Shown: one piece after another, positions 1 to 7,920 of the stretch
Layout: each line of letters opens with the position of its first letter
Position numbering within the stretch: position 1 is the stretch's first letter
Assembly (NCBI GenBank): GCA_016182785.1
Contig: JACPFU010000010.1
Coordinates: forward strand, 62,001-126,000
DNA: 64,000 bases
Direction: 5' to 3'
From: Lysobacterales bacterium
GTDB lineage: Bacteria > Pseudomonadota > Gammaproteobacteria > Xanthomonadales > Ahniellaceae
Notes under the pieces: model-generated
Database searches by the model: none
Seen by the model: the letters and a program-made list of their open reading frames with translations, nothing else
What the model was told of the DNA's origin: nothing
Position numbers and translations under genes: made by a program

Positions 1-186
1 GAACGGCGTGGCCGCGGCGATGCGCTCGCGCCGTTCGGGCGGGAACTGGCTCAGGATCTCGACCGCGAAACCGGGGTGGATGGCGCCAAGCAAATCGGCG
101 ATCGCCTGATCCGACTCGCCCCCCAACTGCACCACGGCGCTGCGGGTATCGGAGCTCAGCACCACATCGAGCAGATTGCGATCCAT
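1..186 (-). CDS. MgtE-N-like protein, N-terminal part only
   Basis: A 62-codon open frame starts at the ATG at 186 and runs off the left edge of the window, so only the N-terminus is present. It begins MDRNLLDVVLSSDTRSA and continues with a stretch containing ADLLGAIHPGFAVEIL and PPERRER. That resembles the helical repeats of the MgtE intracellular N-domain, found in Mg2+ transporters and some CBS-domain proteins. The family call rests on this short similarity recalled from memory; the transporter part, if any, lies outside. It is divergent from the CoA-transferase gene, with about 200 bp between the two starts. Confidence 0.4.
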   Translation of the reverse strand, partial: MDRNLLDVVLSSDTRSAVVQLGGESDQAIADLLGAIHPGFAVEILSQFPPERRERIAAATPF

Positions 187-391
187 GCCGAAAACCACAC
201 TTCCGCAAACGGGATTGCGGCAATGTAGCGGCTGCCGCCGCGGCCCGCCATCGCGGCCGGGCTTGAGCCCCCGCCCCGAGCCTGCTACAAGCCCCGACTG
301 ATTTTCAATTTGTTGCTGCAACGGACCCTCCGATGTCCCCGAAACCCGCCCCGCTGCCTTGCCGTCGCTCGTCGCGACCCGGGGAACACGC

Positions 392-1609
392 GTGACCGGC
401 CCGCTCTCCGGCATCCGCGTGCTCGATCTCTCGCGCGTGCTCGCCGGGCCGTTCGCGACCCAGATCCTCGCCGACCTCGGCGCCGACGTGATCAAGATCG
501 AGCGCAGCGGCGCCGGCGACGACACCCGCGAGTGGGGCCCGCCGTGGCTGGTCAACGACGAGGGCCAGACCACGCAGGAATCGGCCTACTACCTGTCTTG
601 CAACCGCGGCAAGCGCTCGGTGGCGCTGGAGCTGACCGACCCGCGCGCGCAGTCGATCGTGCGCGCCCTGGTGCGCACCTCGGACGTGTTGATCGAGAAC
701 TTCAAGCCGGGCACGCTCGGTCGCATGGGTCTCGACTACGAAGGCCTGGTGCAGACCTCGCCTGGGCTCGTCTATTGCTCGATCAGCGGTTTCGGCCAGG
801 ACGGCCCGAACGCGGCCAAGGCCGGCTACGACGCGATGATCCAGGCGCAGGCCGGATTGATGGGCATCACCGGCGAACATGGCCGCGGCCCGGTCAAGGT
901 CGGCGTCGCGGTGATCGACATGATCACCGGCCTGTATGCGGCCAACGCCATCCAGGCGGCCCTGATCCAGCGCCAGAACACCGGACGCGGCACCTGGATC
1001 GATACCGCGCTGTTCGATTCCGCCGTCGCCATCCTCGCCAACCAGGGCATGAACTACCTGATCGCCGGCGAGATTCCCGAGCGCCTCGGCAGCGCGCATC
1101 CGAACATCGTGCCCTACCAGTCGTTCCCGACGCTCGATGGCGACCTGTTCATCGCCGTCGGCAACGACATGCAGTTCCGCCGCTTCTGCGAGATTGCCTC
1201 GGCCGACTGGGCCGACGATGCGCGTTTCACCAGCAACAGCCTGCGCGTCGCCAACCGCCACCTGCTGGCGCCGCTGATCAGCGAACGCATGCGCACGCGC
1301 TCGAAGGCCGAATGGCGGCGCGCGCTCGACGATGCCGGCATCCCGTGCGGACCGGTGCAGGATCTCGAAGAGGTGTTCGCCGACCCGCAGGTCGAGGCAC
1401 GCGGCTTGCGCTTCGACCTGCCGCACACGCTGCACACGCACCTGCCGCAGATCGCGAACCCGCTGCGCTTCGACGGCCGCCTGCACCATTCCGACCGGGC
1501 GCCGCCGCTGCGCGGCGAGCACACCCACGAGGTGCTGCTCGAACTCGGCTACAACGAGTCCCTGATCGACGAACTGGCCGCAACCGGCGCCATCGAACTG
1601 GCGATGTGA
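392..1609 (+). CDS. CaiB/BaiF (class III) CoA-transferase family protein
   Basis: Predicted 405-residue cytoplasmic enzyme that moves coenzyme A between carboxylic acids, as in formyl-CoA transferase and CaiB. The N-terminus GPLSGIRVLDLSRVLAGP and the block IENFKPGTLGRMGLDYE are typical of the family. The Asp of GYDAMIQAQAGLMG (about residue 147) sits where the catalytic aspartate that forms the acyl-anhydride is found. I chose the GTG at 392 because family members start right at this motif and a GGGGAA purine run lies just upstream; the frame is open to a TTG at 359. The substrate cannot be told from sequence. It is monocistronic, between divergent and co-directional genes of unrelated function. 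Confidence 0.88.
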   Translation: MTGPLSGIRVLDLSRVLAGPFATQILADLGADVIKIERSGAGDDTREWGPPWLVNDEGQTTQESAYYLSCNRGKRSVALELTDPRAQSIVRALVRTSDVLIENFKPGTLGRMGLDYEGLVQTSPGLVYCSISGFGQDGPNAAKAGYDAMIQAQAGLMGITGEHGRGPVKVGVAVIDMITGLYAANAIQAALIQRQNTGRGTWIDTALFDSAVAILANQGMNYLIAGEIPERLGSAHPNIVPYQSFPTLDGDLFIAVGNDMQFRRFCEIASADWADDARFTSNSLRVANRHLLAPLISERMRTRSKAEWRRALDDAGIPCGPVQDLEEVFADPQVEARGLRFDLPHTLHTHLPQIANPLRFDGRLHHSDRAPPLRGEHTHEVLLELGYNESLIDELAATGAIELAM

Positions 1610-1670
1610 AGCGCCGCGTCCCAGTTGCCGACGTGCTTGGCATAGAATCGGCGCAACGCAGGAAGCGCCC

Positions 1671-2561
1671 ATGGCCACCGCCCTACTCGCCGTTCTCGTC
1701 TCGATCATCCTGAGCCACAGCCTGCCCGAGCTCGGCCGGTTGCGTCATTACGGCTGGTTCGAGGCGTGGCTGCGCGGTGACTTCAATCCGTTCTCGGGCT
1801 CGTCGAGCTGGGCCGGTCGCTTCGGCGGCTGGTGGTCGATCGGCGTGCCGGTAGCGGCGCTGGCGCTGCTGCAATTCCTGCTCTGGGGCCAGGCCTACGG
1901 GTTTCCCTCGTTCCTGCTCGCCACCATCCTGTTGTTCTACTGCTGGGGTCCGCGCGACCTGGATGCCGACATCGGTGCGGTGACGCATGCCGCCGACCGC
2001 GATGCGCGCATCGCCGCGCTGCAGGACCTGCCGGCAGATCCGCCCTCGCCGCCGCTCGGGCTCGATGGCCGCACGCTGGTCGATACCGTATTCCGTGCCG
2101 CACTGACGCGCTGGTTCGGTGCGCTGTTCTGGTTCCTGCTGCTCGGCGCCTGCGGTGCGCTGCTGTATCGGCTGGTGCAACTCGCCGCCCAATCCGAATC
2201 GTTCCGCAGCGCGCTGCCGCGCGCACATGCCGACGCCCTGCGCGAACTGCACCTGCTGCTCGACTGGCCGGCCGCACAGCTGATGACGCTGGCGATGGCG
2301 CTGGCCGCCGATTTCGACGCGGTCGCGCAAAGCTGGCGCGACTTCCACCACGGCATCGGCCAGGGCTACCTGGTGCGCGACATCGGCTTCCTGTTCGCCG
2401 CCGCCCGCGCCAGCGTCGACGCCGAGGACGAAGACCTCGACGACGAAGCCGCCAACACCACCCTGCTGCCGCTGCACCAGTCGCAGTCGCTGATCTGGCG
2501 CATCCTAGTGGTCTGGATGGCGGTACTCGCACTGCTCGTGCTGGCAGGCTGGATCGGGTGA
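1671..2561 (+). CDS. ampE: AmpE-like inner-membrane signalling modulator
   Basis: A 296-residue membrane protein with a hydrophobic N-terminus (MATALLAVLVSIILSHSLPE) and further membrane segments around residues 60-90, 140-170 and 270-296. The block FRAALTRWFGALFWFLLLG followed by HLLLDWPAAQL matches the conserved AmpE/CobD-like segment (compare LDWVPVRL in E. coli AmpE). AmpE is encoded with AmpD in enterobacteria and is linked to peptidoglycan-recycling signals that induce beta-lactamase. No ampD is visible next to it here. An acidic stretch (EDEDLDDEA) precedes the last membrane segment. A TAGAAT hexamer at 1643-1648, 22 bases before the ATG, could be a -10 element, but no good -35 accompanies it. 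Confidence 0.78.
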   Translation: MATALLAVLVSIILSHSLPELGRLRHYGWFEAWLRGDFNPFSGSSSWAGRFGGWWSIGVPVAALALLQFLLWGQAYGFPSFLLATILLFYCWGPRDLDADIGAVTHAADRDARIAALQDLPADPPSPPLGLDGRTLVDTVFRAALTRWFGALFWFLLLGACGALLYRLVQLAAQSESFRSALPRAHADALRELHLLLDWPAAQLMTLAMALAADFDAVAQSWRDFHHGIGQGYLVRDIGFLFAAARASVDAEDEDLDDEAANTTLLPLHQSQSLIWRILVVWMAVLALLVLAGWIG

Positions 2562-2616
2562 CTCAGAACGGGTTGATCGGGCCGGCCGCAGGCCCCGACG
2601 CGAACGCGAGCGGCCC

Positions 2617-2730
2617 ATGCTGAGCCGGGCGCAGATTCTCGATGCGCTGCGCGAACTGGACTCGCACGCTGCGCCGCGATTGCAGGCCGCGCAGCATGCG
2701 AACGCGCGCGGGGAAGACCCGGCTGCGTGA
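2617..2730 (+). CDS. Possible 37-residue small ORF or gene remnant
   Basis: A 37-codon frame in the gap between ampE and the convergent lipoprotein gene, beginning MLSRAQILDALRELD. This opening looks like the N-terminal helix of small nucleotidyltransferase-type proteins, but the rest (Ala-rich, ending GEDPAA) does not continue such a fold. It may therefore be the stub of a decayed gene. No Shine-Dalgarno sequence is visible. It is listed because the stretch has no other explanation. Confidence 0.2.
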   Translation: MLSRAQILDALRELDSHAAPRLQAAQHANARGEDPAA

Positions 2731-2746
2731 GCGCGGGCGATCGCGC

Positions 2747-4051
2747 TCAATCCAGCCCCAGTCGCATCACCCGCGGCGGGTCCAGTTGGTCCAGCGGCGG
2801 TAGCTGCGCGTTGTCGTCGAAGCGGTCCCACTGGCTGTTGGCGATGTAGTAGAGCGCGCCGTCGTGGATCGTGGCGAGCGAGGGTTCGCCCCAGCCGAGC
2901 AGGTTCTGCGCGAGTACTTCGACTGCCGCGACACGTTCGCCGGCGGCGTCCAGGCGGATGCGCAGGATGCGCTTCGGGGCGGTGCCGTTCTGGATCGCGA
3001 TCAGATCGCCCTGGTGCGCGTAGAGACCGTCGATCCCGGTGAGCGCGCCGGTGTCCGTCGGCAGCCGCCGCAACGCGCCCGTTTCGCGATCGAGCAGCCA
3101 CAAGCCGGTCGGATAATCGGCAATCACGATTCGCCGCCGATCGAGCGCGGCCATGCCTTGCGGCGACAACAGCAATCCCGGTTCGAGCACGACTTGCAGC
3201 GACGTGCGCGTGGCGTCGAGGCGATAGATGCCGCCGCCGATGCTGTCGCTGGCGAACACTTCGCTGCCGAGCACCAGCACATCACCGAGCGCATGCATCT
3301 GTCCATCCCCGGGCAACCACCACGAGCGCCGCACGCGACCACTGCGCGCGTCGATCTCGAACACGCCACTGCGGCCGATGTCGGCCTTGGCGATGCCCGC
3401 AGTCTCGGCCAGGCCGGCCGACGCCACCCACAGCGTGTCGCCGATCGCGCGCATGCCGAGCACCCCCAGCAGGCCGCCATCTCCGGGCGCCACGAAATCG
3501 TAGGCGGCACCACCGTCATCGACCGCGTCGATGCGTGCATGGCGCACGCTGCCGAGCCACCAGCGCCCGTTGGCTTCGTCACGCAAGATCGATTCCGGGA
3601 TGAAGTCGGCCGGCAAGCCGCGGGCGTTGAACGCGAGCTCGACCGGTCCGCGCGGCCGGCGATTGGCCTCGAACTGTTCGACCAGCGCGGCAAAGCGCGG
3701 CTGCAAACGCAGCGCCACCAGACCCGGCTCCTGCGCGATGCGAAAGGCGAGCCCGGTCGCGGCCATGCGGTCGAGTTCGGCGAGCGCCTCGTCGCTGCGG
3801 CCAAGTTTCGCCAGGGCAACGGCACGCGCGTACTGCAGGTTCGGCAGATTGCGGATCAGCGCCGAAGCGCTGTCGCTCGCGGCCAGCAGCGCGTTCGCAT
3901 CATCACCCGCCAATGCCGCGCGGACGGCGGCGTAGTGCGTGCGAAATGCTTGCAGTTCCGCGCGCGCGTCTGGGCGTTCGGTGGTCGGCGTGGGTGCGAT
4001 GGGAGTGCAGGCGGCGAGCAGGAAAGCGGCGAGAGCGAGGATGCGCGGCAT
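2747..4051 (-). CDS. Lipoprotein with helical N-domain and SMP-30/NHL-like beta-propeller
   Basis: A 434-residue protein with a lipoprotein signal (MPRILALAAFLLAAC; lipobox LAAC, Cys at 15). Residues about 25-130 form an alpha-helical TPR-like region (YARAVALAKLGRSDEALAELDR). Residues about 150-430 look like a six-bladed propeller of the SMP-30/NHL/gluconolactonase type, with repeated strand motifs such as GVFEIDARSGRVRRSWWLPG and GLWLLDRETGALRRLP. No catalytic assignment is possible. The ATG at 4051 is chosen over longer in-frame starts because it gives the signal peptide and follows AAGGAGA at good spacing. A REP-like hairpin lies immediately upstream of that ribosome-binding site. It is downstream of, and co-directional with, the cystathionine gamma-synthase gene. 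Confidence 0.82.
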   Translation of the reverse strand: MPRILALAAFLLAACTPIAPTPTTERPDARAELQAFRTHYAAVRAALAGDDANALLAASDSASALIRNLPNLQYARAVALAKLGRSDEALAELDRMAATGLAFRIAQEPGLVALRLQPRFAALVEQFEANRRPRGPVELAFNARGLPADFIPESILRDEANGRWWLGSVRHARIDAVDDGGAAYDFVAPGDGGLLGVLGMRAIGDTLWVASAGLAETAGIAKADIGRSGVFEIDARSGRVRRSWWLPGDGQMHALGDVLVLGSEVFASDSIGGGIYRLDATRTSLQVVLEPGLLLSPQGMAALDRRRIVIADYPTGLWLLDRETGALRRLPTDTGALTGIDGLYAHQGDLIAIQNGTAPKRILRIRLDAAGERVAAVEVLAQNLLGWGEPSLATIHDGALYYIANSQWDRFDDNAQLPPLDQLDPPRVMRLGLD

Positions 4052-4065
4052 GAGGTTCTCCTTTT

Positions 4066-4088
4066 CGCGGCCGGAGGCCGCTCCCACA
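4066..4088 (-). repeat. REP-like palindromic element (GTGGGAG head)
   Basis: Read on the minus strand it is TGTGGGAG followed by the imperfect palindrome CGGCCTCCGGCCG and CG. This is the form of the REP elements common in Pseudomonas and Xanthomonadales, in which a GTGGGAG-type head is followed by a short hairpin. It lies between the stop of the cystathionine gamma-synthase gene (4134) and the lipoprotein start (4051), with the lipoprotein ribosome-binding site directly after it. It is distinct in hairpin sequence from the REP pair at 54293-54387 but has the same head. Confidence 0.65.
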
Positions 4089-4133
4089 AGAGCCCGTTTC
4101 CACAAGGCCTGCCCAGGACAGCGCAGTACCGGC

Positions 4134-5297
4134 TCAGCCGAGCGCCTGCTCCAGGTCGGCGCGCAGATCGGCAACGTCCTCGACGCCGACCGAAAGCCGC
4201 ACCAGCGCATCGCTGATGCCAAGCGCCTTGCGCTTCTCGATCGGCACCGAGGCGTGGGTCATGATCGACGGGTGATTGATCAGGCTCTCGACGCCGCCGA
4301 GCGACTCGGCCAGACCGAAGATCTGGCAACGCTCCATCATCTTGCGTGCAGACTTCAGCCCGCCCTTGACCACGATCGAGATCATGCCGCCGAAGCCGTC
4401 CATCTGCCGCTTCGCGAGCGCGTGCTGCGGGTGCGACTTGAGCCCCGGATAGATCACCCGCTCGACCTTGGGATGGTTCTCCAGCCACTTCGCCAGTTCG
4501 CCGGCATTCGCGCAATGCGCCCGCATGCGCAGGTGCAGGGTCTTCAGGCCGCGCAGCGCGAGGAACGAGTCGAACGGCCCCTGCACGCCGCCGACGGCGT
4601 TCTGCAGGAAGGTGATGCGTTCTTCCAGATCACGGTTGTCGCCGACCACGAGCATGCCACCGACAATGTCGGAATGACCGTTGAGGTACTTGGTCGCCGA
4701 GTGCATGACGATGTCGGCGCCGTGTTCGATCGGCCGCTGCAGCATTGGCGAGCTGAAGGTGTTGTCCACTGCGAAAATCAAGTTGTGCTTCTTCGCGAAC
4801 GCGGCGACCTTGCCGAGATCGACCAGTTTCAGCAGCGGATTGGTCGGCGTCTCGGCCCAGATCATGCGCGTGTTCGGGCGCAGCGCGGCCTTGAGCGCCG
4901 CCGGGTCGTTCAGGTCGACATAGCTGAAGTCGAGGCCGGCGGAACGGCGGCGCACGCGCTCGAACAGGCGGTAGGTGCCGCCGTACATGTCGTCCATCGC
5001 GATCACGTGGCTGCCGGCGTCGAGCGCGTCGAGCACGGTCGCGGTGGCGGCCAGGCCGGACGCGAACGCATACCCCTTGCGGCCGCCCTCGAGCGCGGCG
5101 ACGCAGTCTTCGTAGGCGAAACGCGTCGGGTTGTGCGAGCGCGAATACTCGAAGCCCTGGTGTTCACCCGGGCTGCGCTGGACATAGGTGCTGGTCGCGT
5201 AGATCGGCGTCATCACCGCACCGGTGCTTGGGTCGGGCTTCTGTCCGGCGTGGATGGCGCGCGTGCCGAGGCCGCGCACAAGGTTCGACTGGGCCAT
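4134..5297 (-). CDS. metB: Cystathionine gamma-synthase/lyase family PLP enzyme
   Basis: A 387-residue fold-type I PLP enzyme of transsulfuration, expected to make cystathionine from O-succinyl- or O-acetyl-homoserine and cysteine, or to cleave cystathionine. The Schiff-base lysine is K203 in HSATKYLNGHSD. The substrate-binding blocks YSRSHNPTR, AETPTNPLLKLVD and AESLGGVESLI are intact, and SLGGVESLI followed by MTHA closely resembles E. coli MetB. Synthase and gamma-lyase cannot be separated firmly by motif, and Xanthomonas homologues have been annotated both ways. The start at 5297 is preceded by GAGGTGATCC. It is divergent from the patatin gene, with 74 bp between starts. Confidence 0.88.
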   Translation of the reverse strand: MAQSNLVRGLGTRAIHAGQKPDPSTGAVMTPIYATSTYVQRSPGEHQGFEYSRSHNPTRFAYEDCVAALEGGRKGYAFASGLAATATVLDALDAGSHVIAMDDMYGGTYRLFERVRRRSAGLDFSYVDLNDPAALKAALRPNTRMIWAETPTNPLLKLVDLGKVAAFAKKHNLIFAVDNTFSSPMLQRPIEHGADIVMHSATKYLNGHSDIVGGMLVVGDNRDLEERITFLQNAVGGVQGPFDSFLALRGLKTLHLRMRAHCANAGELAKWLENHPKVERVIYPGLKSHPQHALAKRQMDGFGGMISIVVKGGLKSARKMMERCQIFGLAESLGGVESLINHPSIMTHASVPIEKRKALGISDALVRLSVGVEDVADLRADLEQALG

Positions 5298-5371
5298 GGA
5301 TCACCTCGAAAACGGGCGCGTAGCGTAGCGTGCTCGCTAACATTCGGGCATCCGCTCGCTGGAACCTGCCC

Positions 5372-7612
5372 ATGCGCCTCGTTTGCCTGCTCCGTTTCCT
5401 GCTGCTCTGCGCCCCCTTCGTGGCCGCGGCCGCGCCCCCGGAAACCACGCCCGAACACTACGCCAGCGCGCTTTCAAGCACGCCGCGCATCGGGCTCGTG
5501 CTCGGTGGCGGCGGCGCCCGCGGTGCCGCGCACATCGGCGTGCTCAAGGTGCTGGAACGCGAGCACATTCCGATCCATGCCATCGCCGGCACCAGCATGG
5601 GCTCGATCGTCGGCGGGCTGTACGCCGCCGGCTACACCCCGGACGAGATCGAGGCGCTGATCGCGTCGCTCGACTGGAAGGACTTCTTCAGCGACGACCC
5701 GGCGCGCGCGGAACTGCCGATGCGGCGCAAGGACGAGGACTACCGCGATCTGCTCGAATTCCGGCTCGGCCTGCGCGAGGGCAAGCTGATCGCGCCGCGC
5801 GGCGTGCTGCAGGGACAGAAGTTCCTCAATCTGCTGCGACGCATGCTGCTGCAGTACTGGGATCTGGGCAACTTCGACCAGCTACCGATCCCGTTTCGCG
5901 CCATCGGCACCGATATCGGCAAGGGCGAACAGGTCGTATTCCGCAAGGGCGACCTCGCGCTCGCGATCCGCGCCAGCATGTCGGTGCCGGGCGCGTTTGC
6001 GCCGATCCGCGTCAACGGCCGGCTGATGGTTGACGGCGGCATCGTCAACAACGTGCCGGTCGATGTGGTCAAGGCGATGGGCGTGGATCGCGTCATCGTC
6101 GTCGACGTCGGCGAACCGATGATGGCCGAGGACAAGCTCGGCTCGCCGCTGTCGATCACGCTGCAGATGATCACGCTGCTGATGAAGCAGCGCACCGATG
6201 CCGTGCTTGCGGCGATGTCACCGCAAGACGTGCTGATCCGACCCGACCTCGGCGATCTTGGCAGCGCTGAATTCGACCGAGCGCTGGGGGCCATCGGCAG
6301 TGGCGCCGTGGCAACGGAGGCCGTGCTCGCCAGGCTTCGACCTCTGTCCCTGCCCGGCGACGCCTACGCCGCCGTGCGCTTGCAGCAGCGACGGGCGGAA
6401 TTCGATGCGCCGACGCTCGAGTTCGTCGAGGTGGATGCCAGGCGCACCCGCTCGCCGCTGTTCGTGCACACAGCAATGCGCGAAGCGGTGGGTGCACCGA
6501 TGGACAGCGCCGATATCGAACGGCGTGTCGGCGAGGCCTACGGCACTGGCCACTATGAGCGCATCCTCTACAACTTGGAGCGCCGCGGCAACGCCACCGG
6601 CCTGCTGGTCACTCCCGTCGACAAGGGATGGGGTCCGAACTTCGTCGGTTTCGGCCTGCAGTTGTCGGACGATTTCAACGGCCGCAGCGACTACCAGCTG
6701 TCGGCCGAAGCGACATTCACCGGCCTCTCCGAGCGCGGTGCCGAGGCGCGCGTACGCGCCGATCTCGGACGCGTCGCTGCACTCAGCGGCGAGTGGTATC
6801 AACCTTGGGGCGAGCGCGGGCAGTACTACTGGCGACCCGAGATCCGCTTCGACGCGCGCAACCAAGCGTTCGCGGTCGACTCCGGCGCGCTCGACGTGCG
6901 CCTGCGCCGCGCGCTGGCCGGCGCTCGCGTCGGCGCCAACCTCGGGCACAGCTGGCGCGTCGAAGGCGGGATCGAGTATGGCCACAATCGCGCCCAGGTG
7001 CAGACCGGCGCGCTGCCCGGCGCCAGCGGGTTCAGCTCCGACGCCACCAGCTTCGTGCTTGCACTCGATCACGACAGTCTGGACGACCTCGGCTTCCCGA
7101 CCACCGGCCGCCGCGGAGCGATCGACCTCAGCGTCAGCCGACCTGGCCTCGGCTCCGAGGCCAACGGCGAGGTCGTGCGCGCCGACTGGCATCGCGCCTT
7201 CGCGTTCGACCGCCATCGCCTGCTGCTCGGCATCGAGGCACAGACCAGCTGGGGTAACCCGGAATCCTTCAGCGCACTCGCCACTCTCGGCGGTTTCACC
7301 CGCCTCTCCGGTTTCGGCGACCGCGAACTGACCGGCGACCACAGCGCACTCGCCCGCGCCATCTACTACCGCCGCTTCGGCGACATGTCGCAGCTGTTCG
7401 CGTTGCCCGCCTACATCGGCGCCAGCGTCGAGACCGGCAACGTATGGACCACGCGCGATGCCGTCAGTCTCGACTCGCTGTTGTTCGCCGGCTCCGCCTT
7501 CGTCGGCATCGACTCGCCGCTCGGCCCGATCTTTTTCGGTTACGGCCTCGCCGAGGGCGGCGAAGATTCCTTCTATCTCAGCTTCGGGTCGCTCTTCGGG
7601 GAGAGAAGGTAG
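5372..7612 (+). CDS. Patatin phospholipase with C-terminal outer-membrane barrel (PlpD/type Vd-like)
   Basis: A 746-residue protein. A signal peptide occupies residues 1-20 (MRLVCLLRFLLLCAPFVAAA). A patatin lipase domain spans about 38-310, with oxyanion loop GLVLGGGGARG, nucleophile S75 in GTSMG and catalytic D221 in VDGGIVNNVP. A POTRA-like segment follows at about 370-430 (ADIERRVGEAYGTGHYERIL), then a BamA/Omp85-type barrel to the C-terminus. This order is that of P. aeruginosa PlpD, the type Vd secreted phospholipase prototype. A furin-like cleavage site cannot be judged. The ATG at 5372 is preferred to upstream in-frame starts because it creates the signal peptide; a TAACAT hexamer at 5338-5343 is a possible -10. 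Confidence 0.88.
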   Translation: MRLVCLLRFLLLCAPFVAAAAPPETTPEHYASALSSTPRIGLVLGGGGARGAAHIGVLKVLEREHIPIHAIAGTSMGSIVGGLYAAGYTPDEIEALIASLDWKDFFSDDPARAELPMRRKDEDYRDLLEFRLGLREGKLIAPRGVLQGQKFLNLLRRMLLQYWDLGNFDQLPIPFRAIGTDIGKGEQVVFRKGDLALAIRASMSVPGAFAPIRVNGRLMVDGGIVNNVPVDVVKAMGVDRVIVVDVGEPMMAEDKLGSPLSITLQMITLLMKQRTDAVLAAMSPQDVLIRPDLGDLGSAEFDRALGAIGSGAVATEAVLARLRPLSLPGDAYAAVRLQQRRAEFDAPTLEFVEVDARRTRSPLFVHTAMREAVGAPMDSADIERRVGEAYGTGHYERILYNLERRGNATGLLVTPVDKGWGPNFVGFGLQLSDDFNGRSDYQLSAEATFTGLSERGAEARVRADLGRVAALSGEWYQPWGERGQYYWRPEIRFDARNQAFAVDSGALDVRLRRALAGARVGANLGHSWRVEGGIEYGHNRAQVQTGALPGASGFSSDATSFVLALDHDSLDDLGFPTTGRRGAIDLSVSRPGLGSEANGEVVRADWHRAFAFDRHRLLLGIEAQTSWGNPESFSALATLGGFTRLSGFGDRELTGDHSALARAIYYRRFGDMSQLFALPAYIGASVETGNVWTTRDAVSLDSLLFAGSAFVGIDSPLGPIFFGYGLAEGGEDSFYLSFGSLFGERR

Positions 7613-7872
7613 GCCACTGCCGCCCCTGGATCAGCCGCGCGCGAGTCCTCCCGCGGGCAGGTCTCGTCTCGTCGTGATGGCCTGATTTTGGCGCCAGGCA
7701 TTGGGCACACCGCCGATCCGGCTCCGTGCGATCAGCAAGACATCGGGCTGGAGCCCACCAACGCGCTTTCCGGCTGCGCGGCTGCGCTTGATGACCGTTG
7801 ACGCGCCAGCCGAGCCAAGACCCACCGGGCGATCTTCCCCAACCCTCTCCGGCGCCGGTGAACCCCCAAAAA
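7613..7872. other. Intergenic stretch, nothing recognised
   Basis: The gap between the patatin gene and the convergent secreted-protein gene is about 308 bp. Apart from the terminator hairpin at its right end I see no gene, RNA or repeat in it. Short open frames on both strands show no recognisable protein. Confidence 0.5.
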
Positions 7873-7898
7873 AAGAACCCCGCCGAGGCGGGGTTCTT
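7873..7898 (-). terminator. Rho-independent terminator
   Basis: A perfect 12-bp stem (AAGAACCCCGCC against GGCGGGGTTCTT) with a very short loop. On the minus strand it is followed by a run of T residues and then G residues. It lies 23 bp beyond the stop codon of the minus-strand gene ending at 7921 and would terminate that gene. On the plus strand no T-run follows, so it is probably one-directional, though it could also stop read-through from the patatin gene. Confidence 0.85.
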
Positions 7899-7920
7899 CT
7901 TACTTATGCCGAACGACCGA

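Noticed and set aside
7613..7920. Small RNA or small protein in the gap after the patatin gene
   Set aside because: No promoter-terminator pair in consistent orientation and no recognisable peptide; only the terminator of the convergent gene is supported.
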